A DNA stretch of 32,186 bases from an uncultured Lachnospiraceae bacterium (GTDB lineage: Bacteria; Bacillota; Clostridia; Lachnospirales; Lachnospiraceae), in NCBI GenBank assembly GCA_910584785.1, contig CAJUDX010000037.1, forward strand, positions 1-32,186. The letters run 5' to 3'. Shown here piece by piece: positions 14,901 to 23,489 of this stretch (position 1 is its first letter; each line of letters begins with the position of its first letter). The position numbers were made by a program, and so were the translations under genes. Below the pieces are notes generated by a model that was not told the origin of the DNA, did not search any database, and worked only from the letters and a program-made list of their open reading frames with translations.

Positions 14901-17900
14901 ATGAGTTTAATGAAGGAAAACGAGCAAAAAAAGAAGAAACCAACAATATTTAAGCTGTTCTTAATCCCCTTAATTACGATTATGCTGATACAGAGTGTAA
15001 TTACGATTGGGACTTTAGTGGTCAGGAGGACTACGGGGATGCTGGAGGAGTACTCCAGCAGTATGATGAGTCGGCTGGTTGAAAACCGAAAGGTAATTTT
15101 GCAGAATGATATGAATCAGCGATGGGCGATGATTCATGATCGGGAAGCACATTTGGATGGAGTGCTTGAGCAGTTCTTGGCAGAGGAAGATATAAGCCTG
15201 GAAGAACTTTTGTATTCCGGTGAGATGAAAAACCTCCTTCTGGAGCAGTTTTTCCCGGAATGTCTTGAGCTTTTGCAGAATAATTCCAGCACAGGGATAT
15301 TTCTTATTTTAACCGGTGCACAGATGGAGGAAGCTGCGGATTATGATGGATTTTTTATTCGGGATTCTGACCCGGATACCAATCCGGCGAACAACTCAGA
15401 TCTTTTGCTGGAACGGGGAAGTAAGCAGTTATCCAGAACATGGAATATTCCTTTGGATACGAATTGGACAACGCGTTTTTCCATGGACGGTCAGGGAAAG
15501 AATGATGCCGACTGCTTTTTTTATGAGCCATGGAGAGCGGGAAGGGACTATGCTGATGCCAATGTTGTCGATTTGGGTTACTGGTCGCTGCCCTTTTTCC
15601 TGGAAAAAGGACGTGCGGATTCTTATGAGATGATTACTTACTCTCTGCCGCTCAGGCATAACGGACAGGTTTATGGTGTGCTGGGGGTGGAGATTTCCAG
15701 CCGAAGGCTGTATGATTATTTTCCAGTTGAGGAATTAAATAATACACAGCAGTCAGGCTATCTGCTGGCAGTGCGGCAGGATGACGGAAGCTACCGCACC
15801 TTAGTGGGAAAGGGAGTTCTTTATCACCAGGTTAGTTCTGCGGGGGATGTATTTAACCTTCAGCCAGCCAGATATGAAAACCTTTCTCTGGTGCAGGATA
15901 TTGTATTAGATCACCAGGGAATTTATGCCGTGGTGTGTCCATTAAAGCTTTACAGCAATAATGTCCCCTATGAGAATACTGAGTGGGTACTTTTGGGTTT
16001 AGATACGGAAGAGGATCTTTTTGGGATGAGCCGTCAGCTTTATCTCTGGATGGTGGCAGCAGTTTTGGTTGGCCTGATATTTGGCGTGGTGGGTATTTAC
16101 TTTTTGGTAAGCTATCTGACCAGGCCGGTTCAGCGCCTGATGCAGTGTATCAGCAAAGGAAGCACCGGGCTATTGGAATTTAAACCTTCTAATATCCTGG
16201 AGGTGGATGCTTTGTATGATGTGGTTAATCACCTGACCGGGAAGCAGAAGGAAGCAGAAAATATTCTGCTTGAAGAAAAGGAGCGCTACCGGGTGGCCCT
16301 GGAATCCACCAGGGATATCTTCTTTTCCTATGATTTGGAAAATCATATTTTGGATATCGTCAACCACAAGGATATGAGCGGGCGCTGGTATTGTGAAGAT
16401 TTTGAAAGCGGTTTTCTCGATCCTGCTTATATTTATGAAATGGACCGTACTGTGGTTATCCAAACGATGCAGAGCAAAGAAGATAAACTGTACGTGGAAT
16501 TTCGGATGAAATGGCTGGATCGCACGGATTATATTTGGGTGGCGCTTTCCGGCACTGCAGTTTATGATACAGATGGAAAACGTCGCAAGTTGGTTGGAAG
16601 TATCCGGGATATTCAGGAACAGAAGGAAAAGGAAGCAAAACAGCTCAGGAAAAATTCTATCGATGGCGTAACGGGTTTTTATGTATTTAGTGCCGGCCTG
16701 GAGCGTTTGCAGGAGTACCGCAGGACCTATCCCATGGGGGTTATGATTAATTTGTTTTTCAGTCATCTGAAGGAATCTAATGAAGAAAATGGGATTGTTT
16801 TTGGGGATATGATTCTGGAAGAGGCAGGAAGACTAATTCGAGCACATTGCCGGCAGCTTACAGAAATAACCGGCTGGCATACCGTAGCCATGCGTTTAAA
16901 TCGGGATGAGTTTGTGCTGTGGCTGGAAAACCAGTCAAGAGAACAGGCAGCAGAGTTTATTGAAGCGTTAATTAAAAAGCTTATCGAAGGGCTGAATCAG
17001 GAAATGTTTTCTGTCGATGTGTTTGCCGGTCTGATCTGTACGGAGAGAAATCAGACCACAGAGAAGCTGATTCGTATGGCAAAGCTGGCGCGCAGTCAGG
17101 TGATTCCCGGAAAAACGATGCATTATTTCTTTTATGAAGATATTTCTGCAGAAAATAAACGTATGAAGCTGCCGGATTTACAGGGGAGGGAGATAAACAC
17201 CCTGGATTACAGCGAAGATATCAATCTGGTTTCCCTGGCGCTGAATTTATTTGGTAAAGGGAACAATTTTCCGGCGCAGATGCTTTTGATGATTCGCAAA
17301 ATCGGTCGTTTTTATCAGGCAGAGGGTGTACATGTATCCATACTGCGTGCCGATTTTAATTCTAATTATTTGAATTATCAGTGGTACAGGGATGGAAAGA
17401 AGGTTGATGACTGCGTAAGAAAATATAAGGAAAAGGACAAAGAATATTTTGACCGCTGGCTGGGGCAGGAGGAGGTGCGGTATTTTTCTGCACAGGAGAC
17501 ACAGCAGAGCATGCTTCAGTGCTTTTTAAGCGTGACGCCGGGGGATTGCGGCGTGGCAATTCCTATGTATGATAATGGAAATTATATGGGAAACCTCTGT
17601 ATTTTGGGTATTGCTCCGCAGCTTTTGGAAAATCCTGAGGAAGTTCAAAACTTTGCTGAACTTGGTCGGGTAATTCAGAGTCAGTTAAATCAGCAGCAGT
17701 ATGATATTGCCAGCAAAGCAAAATCGGAATTTCTTTCCCGTATGAGCCATGAAATCCGTACGCCGATGAATGGGATCATTGGTATGACGGCGATTGCCCT
17801 GCAGCAAAATCAGAGTCAGGAAAGGGTGATGGACTGCCTGCAAAAAATCCAGTCTTCCTCAAATTATCTTTTAGGACTAATTAATGATATTCTGGATATG

Positions 17901-18851
17901 TCAAAAATTGAGAGCGGAAAGATGAAGCTTGAGCCATATAATTTTAATCTGATGGAAATGCTGGATACCATAAAGGAATTGCTGGGCCCGCAGGTATCTG
18001 CTAAGCAGATTCAATTTGTACAGGATATTCAGCTGTCGAATCATTGGTTTGTTGCAGATAAAATGCGGATTAGCCAGGTGTTAATTAATCTTTTGGGAAA
18101 TGCGGTAAAATTTACCCCGGAAAAGGGCAAAATTACCCTGACCGTAAAGGAAATAAAAACGGAAAAAACCGAAGCCCTTCTTTACTTTGCTGTGCGCGAT
18201 ACGGGAATCGGCATTGCTAAGGAGGATCAGGAAAGGGTATTCCGATCCTTTGAGCAGTCATCGGGAAGAAATCTTGCAAAACAGCAGGGCACGGGCCTTG
18301 GCCTGTCCATCAGCAACCGCCTGGTGCAGATGATGGGAAGCAATATTCTTCTGGAAAGCGAGCCGGGTGAAGGAAGTAAGTTTAACTTTTCGATCCCTCT
18401 GACTCTTGGGGAGAGTATGGAAGAAGAGATAAACGAAGTCGAGATTTCTTTTGACGGCTGCCACGTTTTGGTGGTGGAGGATAATGAGCTGAATGCTGAA
18501 ATTGCCTTAAGCTTGTTAGAGGAAAGGAACTTTACTGTGGACTGCGTGTACGACGGTGCTCAGGCGGTGGAACGTATTCGCACAACGCCTCCGGGAACCT
18601 ATGATGTGATTTTAATGGATATTATGATGCCGGTGATGGATGGACTGGAAGCGACACGCACTATCCGCAGCATGGATCGCGAGGATTGCCATACCATACC
18701 GATTGTCGCTATGTCGGCAAATGCTTTTGACGATGATTTAAAAAAATCCGTGGAATGCGGAATGAATGGTCATTTATCCAAGCCAGTGGAAGTAGATAAG
18801 CTGTATCGGACACTGAGCGAAATTATTCATGGGGCAAAAGTTACAGGTTAA
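14901..18851 (+). CDS. hybrid sensor histidine kinase with PAS, degenerate GGDEF, GAF-like and receiver domains
   Basis: A 1316-residue membrane kinase. TM1 about 17-41; extracellular sensing domain about 42-378 (Cache-like by layout); TM2 about 380-407; HAMP-like linker to 455; PAS about 460-588; degenerate GGDEF domain about 595-755 whose signature reads NRDEF (667-671); GAF-like region about 770-930. HisKA carries MSHEIRTPMNG with phospho-acceptor His950. The HATPase has the N box NLLGNAVKF, G1 DTGIGI with Asp1100 and G2 GTGLGL near 1128. The C-terminal receiver (about 1188-1310) has Asp1240 in ILMDIMMP. There is no HPt or DNA-binding domain, so phosphate must pass to a partner elsewhere. 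The start codon follows the lipoprotein stop by 2 bases; an ATG at 14910 is an alternative start. A terminator follows. Confidence 0.92.
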   Translation: MSLMKENEQKKKKPTIFKLFLIPLITIMLIQSVITIGTLVVRRTTGMLEEYSSSMMSRLVENRKVILQNDMNQRWAMIHDREAHLDGVLEQFLAEEDISLEELLYSGEMKNLLLEQFFPECLELLQNNSSTGIFLILTGAQMEEAADYDGFFIRDSDPDTNPANNSDLLLERGSKQLSRTWNIPLDTNWTTRFSMDGQGKNDADCFFYEPWRAGRDYADANVVDLGYWSLPFFLEKGRADSYEMITYSLPLRHNGQVYGVLGVEISSRRLYDYFPVEELNNTQQSGYLLAVRQDDGSYRTLVGKGVLYHQVSSAGDVFNLQPARYENLSLVQDIVLDHQGIYAVVCPLKLYSNNVPYENTEWVLLGLDTEEDLFGMSRQLYLWMVAAVLVGLIFGVVGIYFLVSYLTRPVQRLMQCISKGSTGLLEFKPSNILEVDALYDVVNHLTGKQKEAENILLEEKERYRVALESTRDIFFSYDLENHILDIVNHKDMSGRWYCEDFESGFLDPAYIYEMDRTVVIQTMQSKEDKLYVEFRMKWLDRTDYIWVALSGTAVYDTDGKRRKLVGSIRDIQEQKEKEAKQLRKNSIDGVTGFYVFSAGLERLQEYRRTYPMGVMINLFFSHLKESNEENGIVFGDMILEEAGRLIRAHCRQLTEITGWHTVAMRLNRDEFVLWLENQSREQAAEFIEALIKKLIEGLNQEMFSVDVFAGLICTERNQTTEKLIRMAKLARSQVIPGKTMHYFFYEDISAENKRMKLPDLQGREINTLDYSEDINLVSLALNLFGKGNNFPAQMLLMIRKIGRFYQAEGVHVSILRADFNSNYLNYQWYRDGKKVDDCVRKYKEKDKEYFDRWLGQEEVRYFSAQETQQSMLQCFLSVTPGDCGVAIPMYDNGNYMGNLCILGIAPQLLENPEEVQNFAELGRVIQSQLNQQQYDIASKAKSEFLSRMSHEIRTPMNGIIGMTAIALQQNQSQERVMDCLQKIQSSSNYLLGLINDILDMSKIESGKMKLEPYNFNLMEMLDTIKELLGPQVSAKQIQFVQDIQLSNHWFVADKMRISQVLINLLGNAVKFTPEKGKITLTVKEIKTEKTEALLYFAVRDTGIGIAKEDQERVFRSFEQSSGRNLAKQQGTGLGLSISNRLVQMMGSNILLESEPGEGSKFNFSIPLTLGESMEEEINEVEISFDGCHVLVVEDNELNAEIALSLLEERNFTVDCVYDGAQAVERIRTTPPGTYDVILMDIMMPVMDGLEATRTIRSMDREDCHTIPIVAMSANAFDDDLKKSVECGMNGHLSKPVEVDKLYRTLSEIIHGAKVTG

Positions 18852-18877
18852 ATAATGTAAAGAGATATTGATAAAAC

Positions 18878-18928
18878 GCAGCAGGAAGAGATGGAGGATG
18901 AAACTCATCTTTTTCTGCTGCTAATTTT
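18878..18928 (+). terminator. intrinsic terminator after the hybrid kinase
   Basis: GCAGCAGGAAGAGATG (18878-18893) pairs with CATCTTTTTCTGCTGC (18906-18921) with two mismatches and a 12-base loop, followed by TAATTTTT. It closes the binding-protein/kinase transcript. Confidence 0.85.
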
Positions 18929-19000
18929 TGGTGTTACGGTTTCTTTCTTGTAGAGTTTCTTTTTGCTGTTGTAAAGTTATTGTAAAAACAGGGGGGAATC

Positions 19001-19029
19001 TTGACATCTCTTCGCATACATGATATAAA
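19001..19029 (+). promoter_or_regulatory. promoter of the GntR/LacI-type regulator
   Basis: TTGACA (19001-19006), 17-bp spacer, TATAAA (19024-19029). The spacer end carries ATACATGATAT, which resembles the ATACATGTAAT operators in front of the M20 operon (9 of 12 positions in the aligned 12-mer), so weak autoregulation is possible. Confidence 0.75.
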
Positions 19030-19176
19030 TACAAGTATAACAAGTAGAACTGCCAGGGTGCTTGAATGCAGGTGCAGGAAGGAAAAGAAATGTACAGTAT
19101 AGTTTACAGACATAGTCTGACAGGCAGAAGGGTGCAGAAGGCAGTTCAAGTAAAGAATAAAGGGGAAAGAACCAAC

Positions 19177-20298
19177 ATGGAAAAAGTAAAAGCTCCGTTA
19201 TATCAGGGGATAAAACAGGATTTACTCGATAAGATTTATGCAGGTCTTTTAAAATCTGACGCACAAATACCTTCGGAAAAGGAGCTGTCCGAGCAGTTTA
19301 AGGTGAGTCGAATTACGGTGCGACGCGCATTAGAGGAGCTGGAAGAGGAAGGATTTATTTATCGTCGTCAGGGAAAAGGCACCTTTGTCTCCCTTCATAT
19401 TCCTGCGATGGAGGGGGCAAAGGGGAAAAAGCGGACGGAGACAGGGAAAAGGGTGATTGGCGTGATTATGAGCCATTTGGATTCGCCGTTTCAGGTTTCT
19501 CTCTTACAGTCAATAGAAAAGGCGTTGGGAAAGCGAGACTGTCAAATGATGTTTGGCCTTTCCAATGGAAAAACAAAGATAGAAAGTGAATTAATCGACA
19601 GGATGCAGCTTCATGGTGTCCATGGGCTAATTATTTATCCGGTGGATGGCGCGTTTTATAGTGAAAAAATTTTGCGTCTGACGATGGATGGTTTCCCCGT
19701 TGTTTTGGTGGATCGCTATCTTCCTGGAATCAATACTTCCTGTGTCTATTCCGATGACCGGAGGGGCGGGCAACTATTAGGGGAATATTTGGTTTCGCGT
19801 GGACATCGGGAGATTGCTTTATTTTCCCAGGACCCAAAGGAAACGATCTGCTTGATGAACCGTATTGACGGTTTTACCAATGCTGTATTGGCAGCAGGAA
19901 TTTTACAGAAAGAGGAAAATATCATTAATAATATGGTAAATTGTTCAACTTCAAGTAACCCCGAACAGTATAGGAAAAATGTGGAAATTATTGCTGATTT
20001 CCTTGTTGTTCGATCGGAGATTACTGCTGTATTTTGTACAATTGCTACTTTTGCCATGAATACGCTGTGGGCACTGAAGCAGCTGGAGACAGGGGGATAT
20101 GGTGAGAGAAAGCTGGAAATTGTCTGTTTTGATAATATTGAGCCTTACCAGTGGACGGAAAAGTATCCGGTTACGTACATTGCCCATTCTGAGGTGGAGA
20201 TGGGAAACCGAGCGGTTGAGCTGGTTTTTCAGCTGATTAATGGAAAGAGTGTGGAAAATGTTATGATTCCCTGTGAGCTGATGATTCACGGTCGGTAG
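19177..20298 (+). CDS. GntR-type HTH plus LacI-type sugar-sensing transcriptional regulator
   Basis: A 373-residue repressor of the AraR-like chimeric type. Residues about 8-75 form a GntR winged HTH (PLYQGIKQDLLDKIYAGLL, then ELSEQFKVSRITVRRALEEL and RRQGKGTF). The rest is a periplasmic-binding-protein fold like LacI sensors, with VIGVIMSHLDSPF at its start, GLIIYPVD, DRYLPGINTSCVYSDDRRGG and CFDNIEPYQW. I place the start at 19177 by homology to the family; an ATG at 19090 with GGAAGG upstream is a serious alternative that would add 29 residues. It precedes the M20/ABC/SIS/ROK operon in the same direction, separated by a terminator. The paired palindromes in that operon's promoter are its likely operators, and the operon's sugar its likely inducer (inference). 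Confidence 0.9.
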   Translation: MEKVKAPLYQGIKQDLLDKIYAGLLKSDAQIPSEKELSEQFKVSRITVRRALEELEEEGFIYRRQGKGTFVSLHIPAMEGAKGKKRTETGKRVIGVIMSHLDSPFQVSLLQSIEKALGKRDCQMMFGLSNGKTKIESELIDRMQLHGVHGLIIYPVDGAFYSEKILRLTMDGFPVVLVDRYLPGINTSCVYSDDRRGGQLLGEYLVSRGHREIALFSQDPKETICLMNRIDGFTNAVLAAGILQKEENIINNMVNCSTSSNPEQYRKNVEIIADFLVVRSEITAVFCTIATFAMNTLWALKQLETGGYGERKLEIVCFDNIEPYQWTEKYPVTYIAHSEVEMGNRAVELVFQLINGKSVENVMIPCELMIHGR

Positions 20299-20492
20299 TA
20301 GCCTGGAAACGGTAAGAGAGTTTGAAAATGGTAAGGGAATCAGGAAAAACTGAAAATTTGAAAAAGTAAGGAATTTAAAGAAGAAAGAAATCTAAAAAGC
20401 AAGAAATCTGGAAAGGGTAAAATGCTTAGAGAGATCTAAAAGAAAAGACAGGATGAAACGATAGAAAGAAAAAGAAACTCTGCTGAGCTCAG
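20299..20492 (+). other. purine-rich non-coding tract
   Basis: About 190 bases between the regulator stop and its terminator are almost entirely G and A on the plus strand, with degenerate short repeats of GAAA, AAGAAATCTRRAAA and GGTAAG type. No open frame is seen. It may be a decayed tandem repeat similar in character to the one at 24480-24610. Confidence 0.5.
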
Positions 20493-20532
20493 AAAGACTG
20501 TTACAAAAATAAAGAGTAACAGTCTTTTTTTT
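20493..20532 (+). terminator. intrinsic terminator after the GntR/LacI regulator
   Basis: AAAGACTGTTAC (20493-20504) and GTAACAGTCTTT (20516-20527) form a perfect 12-bp stem with an 11-base loop, followed by a T-run to 20532. It separates the regulator transcript from the operon it probably controls. Confidence 0.95.
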
Positions 20533-20568
20533 GGTGTTTATGTCTAAAGTCCGCAAAGTTACATTTAT

Positions 20569-20616
20569 AATACATGTAATAAAAGTATTGACAAAAAATA
20601 CATGTAATGATACAAT
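20569..20616 (+). promoter_or_regulatory. operon promoter with two ATACATGTAAT operators
   Basis: The promoter is TTGACA (20588-20593), 17-bp spacer, TACAAT (20611-20616). The 12-mer AATACATGTAAT, with core palindrome TACATGTA, occurs twice: 20569-20580 just upstream of the -35 and 20597-20608 exactly between -35 and -10. The centres are 28 bp apart, not far from three helical turns. A repressor on the second site would block RNA polymerase. The GntR/LacI regulator next door is the natural binder (inference). Confidence 0.88.
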
Positions 20617-20688
20617 GAGTTTATCTTAAAGAAAGACATCAAAGCAAAGGTGGAGAAACCTAAGAGTAAACAAAAGGAGAAGGTTTAA

Positions 20689-21969
20689 ATGGAGGTTAAA
20701 AACAAAGTATTAGAGCGGATTGATCAGTGCGGGGATGAGTATATTGCGTTTTTAAAGAAGGTAATTTCCGCAGATACCCGTATTTTGGAACATGGAAAAC
20801 GTGGGAATGAGGATAATGGTCAGGTGATTATCCGGGAGCTTTTAGAACAGTATCATGCGCAGGTGGATGTTTTTCAGCCGGATTATGAAAGTATGGGTTT
20901 TTGTCCGGAGGTGAACCCGGATCATGATTACAGTGGTCGCCATAATGTGGTCGGCAGGTTTTGCGGCAGCGGGGGCGGACGTTCGCTGCTCTTTAATGGG
21001 CATATTGATACGGTGGATTTTGGTGATATGGGTGCGTGGAAGAGCGGACCGCTTTCCCCGTATATTGAAGACGGAAGATTGGTTGGCCGGGGGGCCTGTG
21101 ATATGAAGGCTGGTCTCTGTGCTTCCCTGATGGCATTAAAGGCGATTTTTGATTGTGGAGTTCAGCTGAAAGGGGATGTATTGGTTGAGTCGGTGATTGA
21201 TGAAGAGGGAGGTGGGAATGGAACGTTGGCTTGTTGTGCGCGGGGCTATCGGGCAGACGCGGCGATTATCCCGGAACCATCGGATCTCTGCCTGGCACCT
21301 GCGCACATGGGATGGCTGATTTATGAGGTTGAAGTGGAAGGACGTGCCAATCACTGCGGAGCGAAATGGGATGGGGTAAATGCCATTGAAAAGATGACAA
21401 AAATTATTTTGGCTCTCCAGGAAGCGGAACGGGACTGGGCACTGACGCGGCGTCACCCCTATCTGCCGCCGCAAAGTCTCAGCATTGATACAATTCAGGG
21501 CGGTGTGGCCTCAACGATTGTGCCGGATAAATGTAAACTGGAGTTTATTGTTCATTTTCAGCCGCACCAAGAGAAGGGTTATTCCTGGATGGGGGAAAAG
21601 TATGACCGGGAGGTGAGAGAAATTATTCGCCGGGCTGCTGCAGGCGATCCATGGATGGATGAGCACCCGCCCAAGGTGACTTTGTATCAGCTGGGAAGTG
21701 CCTGCGATATCGGCGTGGATCACCCGGTTTGTAAGGCACTGGCAGAAAAAACAGAGCAGATAACCGGGAAAGCGCCGGGGTGTAAGGGGTTGGTCAGCGG
21801 GGCGGATGGACGTTTGCTTAATCATTATGCTGACACGCCAACGGTACATTTTGGTCCAGGCGCGATGGAAATTGCTCATACGATTAATGAATTTGTGCCA
21901 ATTCAGGAATACTTGGATTGTATTAAAATCTTTGCAGCAACGATATTGGACTGGTGCCAGATAGTATAA
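20689..21969 (+). CDS. M20-family metallohydrolase (ArgE/DapE-type deacylase)
   Basis: A 426-residue cytoplasmic enzyme of the di-zinc M20 family, which hydrolyses N-acyl or peptide bonds of small molecules. All expected residues are seen: His105 and Asp107 in NGHIDTV, bridging Asp138 in GRGACDMKAG, general base Glu172 and ligand Glu173 in DEEGG, Glu196 in IPEPSD and His397 in AHTINEF. A dimerisation domain occupies about 205-330 and includes the NHCG segment. The start is backed by AAAAGGAGAAGG just upstream. As first gene of an importer/SIS/ROK operon it probably removes an acyl or amino-acid group from the imported compound (inference). The gap to the ABC gene is 14 bases. Confidence 0.92.
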   Translation: MEVKNKVLERIDQCGDEYIAFLKKVISADTRILEHGKRGNEDNGQVIIRELLEQYHAQVDVFQPDYESMGFCPEVNPDHDYSGRHNVVGRFCGSGGGRSLLFNGHIDTVDFGDMGAWKSGPLSPYIEDGRLVGRGACDMKAGLCASLMALKAIFDCGVQLKGDVLVESVIDEEGGGNGTLACCARGYRADAAIIPEPSDLCLAPAHMGWLIYEVEVEGRANHCGAKWDGVNAIEKMTKIILALQEAERDWALTRRHPYLPPQSLSIDTIQGGVASTIVPDKCKLEFIVHFQPHQEKGYSWMGEKYDREVREIIRRAAAGDPWMDEHPPKVTLYQLGSACDIGVDHPVCKALAEKTEQITGKAPGCKGLVSGADGRLLNHYADTPTVHFGPGAMEIAHTINEFVPIQEYLDCIKIFAATILDWCQIV

Positions 21970-21983
21970 GGTGGTGATCGAAC

Positions 21984-23471
21984 GTGGAAGAACTTTTGTC
22001 GATGAATGGAATCGTCAAGTCTTTTCCGGGTGTACAGGCACTTAAAGGTGTGCATTTTGATCTGCGTGCAGGAGAGGTGCATGCGCTGATTGGAGAAAAC
22101 GGTGCGGGAAAATCCACACTGATGAAGATTCTTACCGGAAGTTACCAGGCGGATGAGGGGGAGATTATTTATCAGGGAAAACCCGTATCCATCCCTAATC
22201 CGCGGACAGCACAGGAGCTGGGGATTAATATTGTCCATCAGGAAATTCATCTGATGCCGGATCTTTCGGTAGCAGAAAATATTTTTGTGGGCATTGAGCC
22301 GAGAAGCAGGTTTTTTCCGGGAATGTATGATTTTAAAGAAATGAACCGGCGTGCCGGGTTAGTCCTGGCAGAAGTTGGACTTAATGTGGCGCCGGAGACA
22401 AAGACAGCAAAATTAAGTGTGGCACAGCAGCAGATGGTGGCAATTGCCAGGATTTTGGAATTAAAGAGTAAAATTGTGGTGCTGGATGAGCCAACAGCAG
22501 CCCTGGCAGCGGCGGAAGTGTCCGCGCTGTTTGCGATGATTGGGCAATTAAAGGAAAAAGGAATTGGTATTGTCTATATTTCTCACCGGATGGAAGAACT
22601 GGATGTTGTGGCTGACCGGGTCAGTGTATTCCGGGACGGAAGCTATATTAAAACGTTAAACTACCGGGAGAGTACCAGGGGAGAGTTGATTTCCCTGATG
22701 GTAGGCAGGGAGCTGGTGAATCAATATCCATCCCATCAGGCAAAGAAAGGTGAAGAGCTTTTATGGGTTAAGGAGCTGAAAACATCACAGGGACTGATGA
22801 TTTCAGACTTTCATCTTTACCGGGGAGAAATTTTGGGACTCTACGGCCTGGTAGGTGCAGGAAGAACGGAGTTTGCCCGGGCACTATTTGGGGCGGACAG
22901 GACAGAGATATATCAGGTAATGTTTGATGGAAAAGATCTGAAAGTGCAAAATACAGTGGAAGCTGTCAGGTATGGAATTGGCTACCTGACGGAGGACAGG
23001 AAGCGGGACGGGCTGGCACTTGGACTCAGCGTGGAAAATAATATTTCGATGGCAAGTCTTTCCCATCTTTCTTCATGGGGAGTTCTTCGGGAGAAAGAAT
23101 GTAAAACCAATGCGCAGAGCTATATTGAGGATCTGAAGATTCGAACCCCATCGTTCAGGCAGCTGACCAGGCTGTTAAGCGGAGGAAACCAGCAGAAGGT
23201 GATTATTGCCCGCTGGCTGACCCGCAAGGCAAAGCTGCTTATCTTTGATGAGCCTACGCGGGGAATTGATGTGGGGGCGCGCAAAGAGATTTATGACTTG
23301 CTTAACCGGCTGGTGGAGAGCGGCGTGGGTGTAATGGTGATTTCTTCCGATTTGCCGGAGGTGATGGGAGTTTCTGACCGCATTGTGGTGATGCATGATT
23401 TGCATGTAACCGGAGATGTTATGAAAAGTCAGGCAACACAGGAGAGGCTGCTGGAGATGGCGGTAATGTAG
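21984..23471 (+). CDS. sugar ABC transporter ATPase, RbsA/MglA type
   Basis: A 495-residue double ATPase of the CUT2 class that powers pentose, hexose or related uptake. The first cassette has Walker A GENGAGKS (37-44), the degenerate signature LSVAQQQMV and Walker B IVVLDEPTAAL. The second has the altered Walker A GLVGAGRTEF usual for this class, signature LLSGGNQQKV and LLIFDEPTRGIDVGA. A GTG start at 21984 is preferred because AAGGTGGTGA lies 6 bases before it; the ATG at 22002 is the alternative. Its partners, permease and binding lipoprotein, follow directly. The substrate is not readable from the ATPase. Confidence 0.93.
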   Translation: MEELLSMNGIVKSFPGVQALKGVHFDLRAGEVHALIGENGAGKSTLMKILTGSYQADEGEIIYQGKPVSIPNPRTAQELGINIVHQEIHLMPDLSVAENIFVGIEPRSRFFPGMYDFKEMNRRAGLVLAEVGLNVAPETKTAKLSVAQQQMVAIARILELKSKIVVLDEPTAALAAAEVSALFAMIGQLKEKGIGIVYISHRMEELDVVADRVSVFRDGSYIKTLNYRESTRGELISLMVGRELVNQYPSHQAKKGEELLWVKELKTSQGLMISDFHLYRGEILGLYGLVGAGRTEFARALFGADRTEIYQVMFDGKDLKVQNTVEAVRYGIGYLTEDRKRDGLALGLSVENNISMASLSHLSSWGVLREKECKTNAQSYIEDLKIRTPSFRQLTRLLSGGNQQKVIIARWLTRKAKLLIFDEPTRGIDVGARKEIYDLLNRLVESGVGVMVISSDLPEVMGVSDRIVVMHDLHVTGDVMKSQATQERLLEMAVM

Positions 23472-23489
23472 AGAAAGAGGGGGAATTTG

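Noticed and set aside
16575..17155. Active diguanylate cyclase in the hybrid kinase
   Set aside because: The fold is recognisable but the signature is NRDEF instead of GGDEF/GGEEF, so catalysis is unlikely.
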